60,000 nucleotides of DNA, taken from positions 3,553,675 through 3,613,674 of the forward strand of contig NC_087078.1 in NCBI RefSeq assembly GCF_026151205.1, in the 5' to 3' direction. Positions within the stretch are counted from its first letter, which is position 1; the number at the start of each line of letters is the position of its first letter. The DNA is from Bolinopsis microptera (Eukaryota; Ctenophora; Tentaculata; Lobata; Bolinopsidae). The notes under the pieces were generated by a model. It did not search any database. It was not told where the DNA came from and was given only the letters and a program-made list of their open reading frames with translations. Both the position numbers and the translations under genes were made by a program. This document shows, piece by piece, positions 9,700 through 21,320 of this stretch.

Positions 9700-11920
9700 T
9701 CACAAATTTTACTGTGCTACCAGAGCGAGCAACAATCGGGATAAGTTTAAACTGATCCTCTTATGCCTTATCGATAAGTTGGAATAAAATCACGCGGGCA
9801 GGACAGTTGATCGCACGACCAATTAGAAGTGTCACGTGGGCTTCATTAGCAAAACCGGTGGGTCACGGAAACTAGCACGACTTCCAAGAGTTGTGTCTAC
9901 TTCTGAGTGGAGATGTCCTGATGATGCGTCGTTTAACCTAATGCGGGGATACTATCAACCTGCCTATAATAACTTAATAATAACTATTCCTGCCGGGATT
10001 CTGTGATAGACAAAAGATTTCCGCACGTTTTGTATGTGGATCAAAATATCTGGTACGTGGATTATAATAGATATATATTATATATCCTGTACGACCTGGC
10101 TGATTCCATTGTGGTTTTAAAAGCTCATGAATAGCAAAAAAAGTACTTCGACTTACAAGCTTACTTGTCCTAAAATAGCATCATTAACGTCGACACGTTA
10201 ATCCAGCACATCATCGTTACTTTCTGCTATCACAACCGATACGCAAAACAATTACCGAAAAAATCGAAGTAAATCGCAAACGGTTTTGATGTGTGCGTAG
10301 TATAACATCAGCTCAAGTAATATAAACAGTTGCTTTTTAAATCGCTCTGCTTATCTAACCTCAACGGCTCAACCTAAGAGAGACTAGCAGTAGCTACTAT
10401 ACTGTTACTTTTCCATCAACATCTTAAAATCATATAAAACTAAAAGTGGACGCATTTGAATCGCTTCTTCTTAAAATCTGTTCTAAAGAAACGTGATAGT
10501 GTTTGTGGCTTGTATATTACTGGCGGCTGGTATTCACTACGATGCACTATGCTCTCAAGACCGCACACTTACATGCAACACAATTCGATCGTTCAAATTT
10601 AGATATTTCCTTGATTTTGCGGCCCCTGCAAATGAAAAGCATGGTCAAGTTTTCTATAGAAGCGCTTATTGCATGTCAAAGTCAAAACTAAGGATGACGA
10701 TTTAAGATGAACAACCAGGCTAATCTTTTCACTGATTTCAGATCGATTTCTATGTTGAACACCACCTTACATATAAGTACTTTATTACATACATTTTTTA
10801 GGCTTTAGCAATTTTCAAAAATAGAACCTTGGGTCCAGTTCCGCTTAAAACGCAATTTGTGTCAGGAGAAATATGTGAACACGTACAGGTCAGTCTGCGA
10901 ATCATGCTAGAAATATTTGCAAAATATTTCCTTGTGTTTTAAGTGTGTCAGAAAAATGTCTGACTCTCAGGTTCGTGCATGGAGAATATGAATGTTTAAT
11001 CTCTATTCATATTTAAATTCTAGCACTAATGAGCTGTACTAGTTTCCCACGAAAACAATAAAAATTGGCGGGTAAACAATTTCACGAAAAAAAATGTCAT
11101 CCGCCAACTTTTATTGTTTCCAATTCCATTGTCATTCAATTCGAATACTCATTATTCACAATAAATCAAGACATTAGCTGATTCTTAGTCTAACAGAAGT
11201 AAGCGATGTAAGAGTAAGAGCTACTAGTAGTAGTTATTAAGACTAATTAGCTTCTTATAGCTGCTTCATTATAGTATATGTAGTAGTATAATTAGTAGTA
11301 TAGTTCTGCACAACAGTAGTGATGCGTAATGGGCCTATTATACCCGGTAGTAGCAGCATGACTTCACCAGGTGATCGGCTCAGGTTTGACTGCTGAAGGC
11401 GAGTAATTGTACGTTATTAACAGATTAATCGAGGATATTGGGAACATTAAAAGTTGCAAAAATACTACACCACTGGTTACCAGAAAGTGTCAAGCATCAG
11501 AAAAACGGTTGCAGAACGGAAGTGTGACCTTCCTTACTCGTACTTACTTTTTTCCACGATTCGAAACAGTCGTCTGCAAAACGATTGAACTCAATGCACG
11601 TTTTCTGCATCGAACGATAACGAGTTAAAGTTAAGCTGTTAAAACAATAGGTGAAGTAGGGCTCATGATCTTAACAGCTTTGTTAACGCTCATATCAAAT
11701 ACGTGTAGTACTCTAGACCAGGCATGCGTGCGAAACAGAGTCACTCAATCAAGCTTATATCGAATATATATATTTGAACATGAGAACGTGTGTCATGTGT
11801 GTGTGTGTGTGTTATAGAATATAGATCGAGTTGATCAGCTTGATGTTAATAAAGTATGTGAGACTCTGCATGTTGACCTGTCACAGGTGGTCGGGGTAGA
11901 TCTTTCACACTTGTCACATA
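9700..11920. other. Non-coding stretch, no clear features
   Basis: AT-rich DNA with only short motif-free open frames. A small inverted repeat of about 17 bp (acaataaaaattggcgg and its complement) spans roughly 11,058-11,122 and could be a short hairpin or MITE remnant. A (gt)n run lies near 11,798-11,811. Confidence 0.45.
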
Positions 11921-12060
11921 CATGTCACATTTGTCACATACATGTCACACTTGTCACATACATGTCACACTTGTCACATACATGTCACACTTGTCACATA
12001 TATATGTCACTGTGACACATGTCACGTTACTGTGACACTTGTCACGTTACTGTGACGTGG
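11908..12060. repeat. 20-bp minisatellite with a variant tail
   Basis: About four clean copies of acttgtcacatacatgtcac (11,925-12,005), followed by related degenerate copies built on gtcactgtgac and gtcacgttactgtgac. The gtcac/gtgac words make the array locally self-complementary. Confidence 0.9.
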
Positions 12061-12641
12061 CAAGTGTGGGTTGGTGCATACACACTTGTCACTGTGATAT
12101 GTGACACAAGCTTGACACTGTATCCTGGGAATGAAGCACTGTCACTATACCCACTAATTAAACACATGGCACATTGTGATTAATATAACGTTCCTTACAC
12201 CCCATAAAGCTGTGTTAACCGAAATAGCGGAATATTTGTTCCAGTTAGTGTCCCTGTCATTTTCACAGTTCACACGTAGAAGACACACTCTTTGCAGTCA
12301 TTGTCGAGTAGTTAGATTGTGCGGTGTCAGAGTGATGTGTCACAAAGTATGGTTTCAACAGATAAATTCACAGTTAAATTCACAAATATAGCAACCATGT
12401 AAGCTTCCAAGTGTTTAAAAGATAAAGAATAAATAAGTGTTTTTTAGGGTGTTTTTTAAGCGGGTGTTCTTTAAATGGGTGTTTTTAAGCTTTCGAAATC
12501 GTCGTTATTTTGTGGAAGTTCGCGAAAATGACGGTATATAGTGAGGAATATAATTAATGAGAATAACTAAATAGTTTTTAGACTGATTAAATACTCGGTA
12601 TCCTATCCTCTGGAGAGGAGGGGGTTGGTGTTGTGACCCCA

Positions 12642-12659
12642 CCCCCCCCCCCCCCCCCC
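12642..12659. repeat. Poly-C run (18 nt)
   Basis: A homopolymer of 18 C beginning after a CCCCA. The length is likely to be unstable in sequencing and in vivo. Confidence 0.9.
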
Positions 12660-13851
12660 ATCCTCATATCCACAAACAATTTTAAAGCACAACCGATAAA
12701 CTTAATAACTGACGGAATTAAATTCAATTAACGAACCTTAATTCTGAGAAATCAGATAAGCTTTCTGCATAAATCAGCAATCCTAATACTTTACAAATCC
12801 TTTTGGATCTAGACTAATATCAAGATTCTTATAAGAAAGTAAGAAACGGAACTAAAACATAAAGCAATTAACAGTTTTTCTTCCCCTCATCCACTGCCAC
12901 AAACGTGTCCAAAATACAGCAAAAGTAGTCATATCTGTGGCCGTGAGGTAAAGTTCGAGGAATTTGAACAATTTCGTGTCATATTGCGATTTACTGTGTC
13001 TGGTTAAATCGGCAGCTTGATGGAAATTGGATTCAAATGGATAAACAATGGAGAGGATAATCAATGTATTATGTAACTATAATTGATGATTCGAAATTTC
13101 AAGGAAACATGCATGATTGGAAGATACTGGACAGTGCCTGATGATATTCAATATTGGTTAGTGACGTGATACGAATATAGTATACTAGTTACTATACTGT
13201 ATACCATCAGTAATACTAGGCTGTCCTAGACGTTCTGTTATGCGCACTATTTCACCCAGTAATGACAAAATTCACTCAAACCGAATATTTTACCAACATA
13301 GTGCATAAAGATAATTCAGAAAATACAGAAGTTATTTACAGATATATGCGATGTAGGTACAACGACTAATTCCATTCTGAGTGTAAATGAGTATACAAGA
13401 AGGATTTACGTTGTATCTTGCCACTTAAATCGATCTCCCGATTTTGTGAAATGTGTGTTGAGATGGCTGGACTGAGGCAAAACAATAAAATCGCGAAATT
13501 TAACTACAAAACTTCTTACATGTCTTCAAAAAACACATGGTTCACATTTTCCATCATTGAGATTCGGAGAGCCTGGCCCATGACCATCAGAAAGTTCATT
13601 TTCATGATCTCGACAGGACTCTACGACTCTCACGATATATCAACGTGGTAACGTTTCAGTGAGTACAAAGAAATCGGGAAGTAATGAGGTTAAATAGTGA
13701 AATATCGAAATAGTGAATTAGTGAAATAGCGATTTCCAGACACCTGGCAGCTGGTGATGCTCTTCTAAAAGCTGTGTTTGGCGAGGTTGAGGGATGTGAG
13801 GTATAGCTCATCTTTTATGAGGTTGAAATGAGGTCAATCGATCAGCTCTTC

Positions 13852-14251
13852 TAACATATGTTTGGTAAGGTTGGGTGAGGTTAAGTGATATTTGTCTAAC
13901 ATATGTTTGGTAAGGTTGGGTGAGGTTAAGTGATATTTGTCTAACATATGTTTGGTAAGGTTGGGTGAGGTTAAGTGATATTTGTCTAACATATGTTTGG
14001 TAAGGTTGGGCGAGGTTAAGTGATATTTGTCTAACATATGTTTGGTAAGGTTGGGCGAGGTTAAGTGATATTTGTCTAACATGTGTTTGATGAGGTTGGG
14101 GCGAGGTTAAGTGATATTTGTCTAACATATGTTTGGTAAGGTTGGGTGAGGTTAAGTGATATTTGTCTAACATATGTTTGGTAAGGTTGGGCGAGGTTAA
14201 GTGATATTTGTCTAACCTGTGTTTGATGAGGTTGGGGCGAGGTTAGGTGAT
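13852..14251. repeat. 45-bp minisatellite, about 8-9 copies
   Basis: The unit begins atatgtttggtaaggttggg and recurs every 45 bp; two copies carry a variant (gtgtttgatgaggttggggc). 45 is a multiple of 3, so minus-strand frames stay open, giving an artefactual Tyr/Leu/Gln-rich repeat protein. All three minus frames are open across parts of the array, which argues against coding. Confidence 0.93.
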
Positions 14252-14654
14252 GCTCTTCACTGTCAGTCCTCTGGAACAAGCACCCTGACATCAACACGAC
14301 AGCATCAAAATAATGCTGATTTACATTTATTATAAAGTTATAATAGCGGCGGTTGAGCTGTATGCCAGGCTGCAGTGATACGGAAAGCAAGGCTGTACTG
14401 AGTCGTTAGCAGGCTGTCTCTAATAGCAACCCACGTGAAGACACTAACTCCCTCTAGCTACACTGTAGACCAGGGCTAATTAGTGGTAAACGGTCACGAG
14501 ATTGCCTGTCTTTGTCTGTGCTATCCAATTACCGATATTAAGTCCTGACTGATCCCTGTACGCGCTTATACTGTACACAACCCTCGGTTCTATACCTCAT
14601 ATATGATATTGCGGAGGGTAGTCTATTACCTGACAACGAGCAAGGTAGACATAT

Positions 14655-14755
14655 CCTACTATATCTACTATAATATAAACTATATTATATACTATTACTA
14701 TAATATATACTATTACTATGATATATACTATATTATATACTATATTATATTATCC
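14655..14755. repeat. AT-rich tatatacta-type simple repeat
   Basis: Tandem variants of tatatactat(t/a) dominate this stretch. There is no coding signal. Confidence 0.85.
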
Positions 14756-14892
14756 TGGTTTATGTTCAGCGTGTGCTCATTTTGACGTAGACAGGGCAAT
14801 TATGGTTAAAATTGACCGCTGTATAAGTTGGAGTAGTAATTGTTGTTACGTAAGTTTAATCACCTATAATCACCTTTGGGTTTGCTGTTTTG

Positions 14893-14970
14893 GGTAGCTC
14901 GGGTAGCTTTGGTAGCTTGGGTAGCTTGGGTAGCTTGGGAAGCTTGGGAAGCTTGGGAAGCTTGGGAAAC
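14893..14970. repeat. 10-bp minisatellite
   Basis: About eight copies of gtagcttggg, changing to gaagcttggg in the right half, so the array shows a clear variant gradient. Confidence 0.9.
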
Positions 14971-15329
14971 CGCAGAGACTTCAGGAAGCACATTTTTTCA
15001 GGATGATGGTTAGTGGTTACACGAAACAATGGCTAAAAGTAGGATGTTATATCGGGATACTGTTGTCATCTGAAACTTGTATGACCTAAAAAGGCGATAT
15101 AATCAAGTGAAGAAAGTATTTTAAATTGATGTAATGTAGACGTAATAATTGTTTTTGAGTTATGACGTCACAGCTCATTTCCAATAAAAATAAACAGAAC
15201 AGAATCGTTACGCAGCCATTTTTATTGGATATATAATTCAAGGACGTAAATTTCATCGGCTAGCTACGATGTAATAAGTGTAGGCGGCTAGCTCTACAAA
15301 TTGAGAAACTAAATGAAGAATAATAACTG

Positions 15330-15660
15330 AAGTTAGTATAAGAATCGTGACTGAATCGAAAAATAAAAACAAGCTAAACCTTAGATAAGAACCCTGACTA
15401 AAACTTAAAAAAGACCTAATTGAAGTAAGAATAAGAACCCTGACTAAAACTATACCTATAAGAACCCTAATGGAAGCAAACGAAAGAAACTTGACTGAAC
15501 TTTTAACAAGAATCCTGACTGAAGCAAACGAAAGAATCCCAACTTAAGCTATGCTAAGAACCTTGACTGGGCAGAATAAGAACCCTTACCAAAACTAGTT
15601 TAGGTCTTAGGAACCTTGACTGTGGCTGAAAAAAGAACTCTGACTAAAGTCATGAGTAGA
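15330..15660. repeat. Degenerate repeat built on aagaaccctgactaaa
   Basis: The motif aagaaccctgactaaa and relatives recur about ten times at irregular spacing of roughly 25-40 bp, diverged by substitutions and small indels. This looks like an old, decayed minisatellite. Several units differ only in the third word (actgaagc, actaaaac). Confidence 0.65.
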
Positions 15661-18090
15661 GGTCTTTTATATATTGAAAGACCTCTTTCGGAGAAATTAA
15701 TTACAGAAACAACAAATGAGACATGAGCAAAGTTTCAACAAAACGTTTATTAAAATGTTACCTTGATGCTACATAAGTGTAAGGGACCAATGATCATAAC
15801 TGAAAATGAATGTATGTAAAAAAGAAACGTGAGTAAAGTCTCATCATTCAACATCTAATTGATTGAAATGGTAATATGATGGGAGAACATAATGGAGTTC
15901 CGGCTGTTTTAGCCTAATATTGCTGAAATTATTTGTAATTTGTATCTTACGATCACATTGGAGACTAAAATAAGATATACTAATTAGAACATCAATTAGC
16001 ACTAATAATAAAATTGGTTAAAATATTTGATTACCATTTTACTCCATCGGTGCTTTCCTAAAATGGGTCTGACTATTGAAAATTTCTGGTGAACAAAAAA
16101 GCGTTCATAATTATAATTGTGTATTGTTTTAACCAGGTATTGATTGAGCCGTGTGAGTTAGCCGGTAAGGTAATCTGTGCCGATTGTAAAAATGAATGAT
16201 TTTGTCGTATTAAGTGAGACACGACATTAAAGAAACGGGTCAAAGATTGATATAAAAGTTCAATGTCTTAATCATGTTAATAACAAAATCATATTCTATG
16301 TTTAGGATCAAAACTATAACAAGCATGGATTTGACGGTTATGGAATTGGAGTATAAGCACCAAGAAAATATGCACTCTGAAGTTAAAACATTTCATATTA
16401 CTACAAGACAATAGACGTTTGGTAGAGCTTGTCTGACGACAGATAACCTGGTACAAGCCCTGAAATGTTAGCTGGAGGGTCCAAACTGGCGGGACCACGA
16501 CATTATACCCTGCAAGTATCTACATTTCACCAGCTTTGAACCTGTAATCTGGAAGCTGAAATGTAACCTTGCACCTAATCCTTAATTCTTAAACTTAATC
16601 TTAAACCTTTTCTTAATCCTGTATTATGAATAATGCTAGCTTTTAAAATGCCGCAGTAGCGATTTTGCTTAAAACTAAAATAGCTAGAAATAAGTAACAG
16701 AACTTCCAGCTTCTACATCTAAGGAATAGGGAACAAAGAGTGAAAGAATGTTCGAACTCTGGCTGATACTGGTGAGTCTAGGCACAAAACTATCTTCCGA
16801 AATTCTGAAAACTCTGAAGCAATATAACAGGGGTCTAGATTTTATCTTGAACATACAATTTTTACCAAAAACAAAGTGAAAACTGTCAAGTTGCTGTGAT
16901 AGTGTTTTATTCTTTTGTTGTCCGTTCTCTTTCAGAACATATGCCGCTTGTGGCGAAGACATTCATGCTATACAGTATACAGCGCTCTAAAGTTAGATTA
17001 TATATTATCTGGGATTAGACTCAGGAGTGAAAGTGTTCAACACCACCAAATAAGATAGTTTACCCATATATATATGAGATAAAATATACTGATCAGATCG
17101 AATGATGGAATGCATGGCAATCTTTTAAAATATATGTTGGCACGTCCGTGTTTTGGAAAACAATAGTGTGGATTTAATATGCAAGTGCCAAAAGTAGTTT
17201 TGGGAAACGGATATACATACTTTTGACCAGCTGATAAGTCGAAGAGGCTCGCCAGTAATCATAACTCTATTCATAGTCATTAATCTTAACTTAAGGTTAA
17301 AAACGCTAGACATTTAAATGCAGTAAAAAAATAGAATTACCAAACTGTAAAAACGCTTCAAGGCCATTAAAAGATGGTGGGTTTAGCTTTTGGCTAAAGT
17401 ATACTTAATGAATTTGTGCCTAAAACTAAGTGAAAGCTGGCAGGTTTATTGCGGCTGATTTGACAAATTTCTCCGCAGTCTTTCGCGATAGATGCTGAAA
17501 GGTCAAAAGAATTAGAACTATGCTAAAAGATATAAATCTTAAAGACTTATATACTGGTGCGTCAACTAAATTTAAAAGCGTCAAACTCAATAGTAGTTTT
17601 ATGAGACAGAAAATACTAAAATAAATCCGAGTAAACTCCTTGGTTCATCAGATTTGCTTCTAGAACGATTGGAGCTCACTTATCTTCGTTACGCACAAAG
17701 AACACAAACAATTATTACTAAAATTACTTCATCTAAATATCAGTGAACTTCTCAAAAAAAGTTAAAAACTGCAAACACAAAACGTAACTGACAGATCTGT
17801 AATCATACATCACTTATCATACGGCGGGAAGAAAGTACACAAAGTCTTACAAATCCTGAAATAGGTCAGATGCTCTTACAAAAGTGTCAACAACATTGGC
17901 AACAACTAATTATCCAATTAGCGAATTAGGTTGCCTTCACAAAAACCCAACATCAAAGCCTGTAGCTGAGGAGAAATAACGGATAGGCTCTCCCGAGAGG
18001 CGTGAAAATATGGAGTATACACGGCCTCGATATAAAACCAACCCTAACCTTAACAGTACCCGCTCACTAAACTTCACCATGTTTTTACTT
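15661..18090. other. Non-coding stretch, nothing recognised
   Basis: No exon with good splice context or recognisable protein motif on either strand. A minus-strand frame at 16,684-16,962 (92 codons) has mixed composition and cannot be excluded as an exon, but nothing positive supports it. Confidence 0.4.
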
Positions 18091-18097
18091 CATTGGC

Positions 18098-18100
18098 AGC

Positions 18101-18141
<41 letters not shown>

Positions 18142-18157
18142 TCAGAGAGTCAGAGAG

Positions 18158-18242
<85 letters not shown>

Positions 18243-18270
18243 GTAGAGACTAGAGAGGGGGGGGGGGGGG
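18098..18270. repeat. (GA)n microsatellite followed by a poly-G run
   Basis: An almost pure (ga)n tract of about 140 bp with a few interruptions, then a 14-nt G run at 18,257-18,270. The Arg/Glu-repeat frames on the plus strand are artefacts of the dinucleotide. Confidence 0.95.
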
Positions 18271-18553
18271 TAGAGAGAAAGGTAAGGTATAAGGTGTGCC
18301 AGGCTTGGAGTCAACCTAGCTTTAACGAGGATTAGGTGTATTAACTATTAACTGTACGTGCTCTATTTTCCTAGTTTGGTTTTTCATCACTTGGAAATCC
18401 CGCTGACGTTCTCCATTGGTTGAGCAACATACTCTCGTACTGTTGGTAGCTTTTTGTTTAAAACTTGAACTCCTCACTTTGCCAAAACGGAGGTTTAACT
18501 TTGCCATATATATTGTGGAAAAACTACAGATATACGGCATCTGATGGGTGGGC

Positions 18554-18757
18554 AGGAGTGGGAACTTGTTGAAAAAAAAGCTGGGATATTATCAAACCTT
18601 GTGTAATAACTATTAAAGGGGTACTTACCGTGACAGCTGTCTTAGCTAGAGCTTTAGGAGTGGGAACTTGTTGAAAAAAAAGCTGGGATATTATCAAACC
18701 TTGTGTAATAACTATTTAAGGGGTACTTACCGTGACAGCTGTCTTAGCTAGAGCTTT
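18554..18757. repeat. 102-bp tandem duplication of an exon end plus its splice donor
   Basis: Copy A (18,554-18,655) and copy B (18,656-18,757) are identical apart from one substitution (actattaaagg versus actatttaagg). On the minus strand each copy contains the codons for KALAKTAVT, the GTAAGT donor and about 70 bp of intron. Copy B belongs to the real exon at 18,731-18,871; copy A lies downstream in the intron and supplies a second, equally strong donor. Reading through the first donor meets TAA after four codons. Confidence 0.95.
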
Positions 18758-18871
18758 AGTGTTCTCCTTATCTTTTTTAGTGTTCTCCTCATCTTTTTTA
18801 TTGTTCTCCTCATCTTTTTTAGTGTTCTCCTCATCTTTTTTAGTGTGCTCCTCCGTCTTTTCTTCTCCCAT
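18731..18871 (-). CDS. First coding exon, Lys/Glu-rich heptad repeat protein
   Basis: ATG at 18871 lies in a good Kozak context (AACCATGG). The exon runs exactly 47 codons to a consensus donor (ACG|GTAAGTAC), ending in phase 0. After MGEEKTEEH come four copies of a 7-residue repeat (TKKDEEN, with NKKDEEN and TKKDKEN variants), then TKALAKTAVT. The repeat is encoded by an in-frame 21-bp minisatellite. Such a segment is probably disordered or helical and highly charged. Downstream exons should lie at lower coordinates on the minus strand but were not identified with confidence. The donor has been duplicated 102 bp downstream. No family is recognised. Confidence 0.6.
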
Positions 18872-18899
18872 GGTTGAGAACTGCTGGCAGTTTTAGATC

Positions 18900-21320
18900 G
18901 CAGATCTGTCTGTCTCTCTTCCTAAATATCTTCAGAACCTAAATCAAATGTTTACTGTTTATAGAAACGAAGACAATATACGAGTAACATGCCACATGGT
19001 TAAACTACTGACATTTCGAAACGGATAGTAAAACTTTAATGGAGACTCTAAACATTTAAAATGTAGTGAGGTAGCCTTGAAGTGATCCGGGGGAAAAGTA
19101 CGGTCCGGTCGGATAAAACGGAAATACGGAGAATTACTGAAAAATCGAGTTATTGATATCTAGATATTGGGTAACTGTGCCATAGATTTAGTATAAGATG
19201 CAGAATGCAGATCATGAGTCCAATTCTTCCTAGTCCTGGGAGTTATAAACTGCTTTTCTACCTATTTTCAAAGCAATCAGAGGTTGGACAAAGGTTAATT
19301 ATGGCACAAATGCCTTGGAATATTCGCATTTCCGACATATTCGTAAGATAAATTCTCAGAAATAATGTCTCCAACTAGACCAGTTGGGGTTGGGCGTTTC
19401 TAGAGAGGCGTTAGCTCATTTTGAAGATTGGGTATTACACTATTACTGCAGCTAACGACTTAATCAACCCGCAGAGTCTAGCTAGAAAACGTCTAATTTC
19501 TCTTTGGAAGTCTGAGGTTAAAACTTCAAAGTTTCTGCGGAATTTTTTCGCTGGCTGAGCTTTGATGAGGAGCTTCTTTTACGACTATAACAAGAGATGA
19601 GATTGACACATTGCGGCTTCAAATTTAGTGGTTTTAGTTTTAACATATCAGCTAACTTGAGTTGACGGACTGTCGATAGATAGTACTAAGGCAAAATGTG
19701 CGGAATGTAACCGCTTTTTAGTTTTTATAATGGGTTTAAAATATTTACAACTGATATAATGAAAATATTGAAATGACATACTACTCAATACAATTTTATT
19801 TATTACTAGAAAACCCGTGGTCACAGGGAGAAAAATAATGGTATTCTTTGGTACCAATGGTAGTCAGTTTTTATCGCATCAAAAAATATCCGTCACAACT
19901 ACTGAACATACAGCCGATTAAAATGTAGCTCGCACTAAACGCTCGCACTAAACACACAATATACTAAGAGTAACAGAATTCTCTGAATTGTAAGTAAGAT
20001 ATTTATTTTATTGGGCGGTGTTAGATATTTTTTGTCCAAATCTCTGTTTGTAACAAAGTAGCCTGAGGTCTTCAAGTAAAGTTTATTGAGTGTTGCTTGA
20101 AATCATATTGTAGTAACAATATAGGTAACTATTAAGTAAACCCGTCTTATAACTTATTAATAAGTTAGGTTTGATAATATGTTAAGAAGTCTTAGTAAAA
20201 GGCCAATGAGTGCCGACAAATCGATTATTTTCACTTAGTTATCACCATTTATTTGCCTTGTTTTACTTTGTCTGTCGAGAGACGTGATGCTCCCACACTA
20301 TATAATAGTACAATGTTAAAAACTTACGCTCGGCCTTACAAAATTCACCTGGGGACCCAGGCTTAAGTGTTCACAAACAAATATGGTGGAGTGACAAGCT
20401 GAGCACCGTCCAGTAATACAAGATCTAAGAAATCATATTATCAGCTGAAAGGGTGCAAAAGTATAAACCCACTCAGTCAAAAACCTGCATCAAGAAATTT
20501 AGATACGTTTGTTACTTTGTTAAATTTCATGTGACAAAGAACATACCTTAAACAAAATTATGAAACATTACCAATACCAGTGAGGATGGAGAGAACACAC
20601 CTAAACATTATTAACGTAATATCGGAACGGAATGTTGTGCTCCCATTGAACTTCCTATAAAGCACCGTTCACCGGACAGTAGCAAGTGGCATGAAGGAAA
20701 ATCCGCTCCCTCACTACCGAGGAGCAAAGCTTTGTCTCTTTGTGATCGAATTAGACCTTGTATATATTTCAGATAGAACCCGCCGCTATTATAATGACAA
20801 TTAGTATAAGTGATACACGCTTAACCATCAATTAAAACCATCTTCCTAATCTCCATTTCATAAAAACCTTAATCATTTAGCTCCGTCACAGTTTTTTCGG
20901 CACTAAAAAAACCAGTGCCAAAACTCTATATAAGTATAACCTTTTTCTTAATTAAGTAATTTATAAATTTCACGCGCGCCCGCCCACCCCACACCCACAC
21001 AAGCTATAGTATAACTCTGTGTAATATAAATAAGCGCCATGAGTTGACACAGAATTTATTGTCTCTGATTTTGACAAATTTTGTACCAAAAGTTGCCTCC
21101 AACTGTTGCCTCTTGGCGCTTATAGTTATACTGTCACTGGCTACACGGACTTTTCACCTATTTCTAAAATAGATTATTAATATTACTATTTATAGCGGTA
21201 TGACCGTCGTACGGAATATTAGTCCTGCTTTGAAAATTTAATTCGGTTTTGAGACAATAAAAATGCAAACCACTTAGCGGGGGTTGAACACTCCATTTGG
21301 CGCGGCGTTCTCCATAACAT
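18900..21320. other. Probable upstream region and intergenic DNA
   Basis: Sequence upstream of the minus-strand start at 18,871; its 5' UTR and promoter should lie in the first few hundred bases, but no TATA or known motif is convincing. The rest shows no exon or element boundary that I can support. Confidence 0.4.

Noticed and set aside
13808-14390. Three overlapping repeat-protein ORFs (82-121 codons) on the minus strand
   Set aside because: All three minus frames of a 45-bp minisatellite are open; no splice sites or composition support a gene.
18010-18335. Arg/Glu-repeat ORFs
   Set aside because: Translation of a (GA)n microsatellite.
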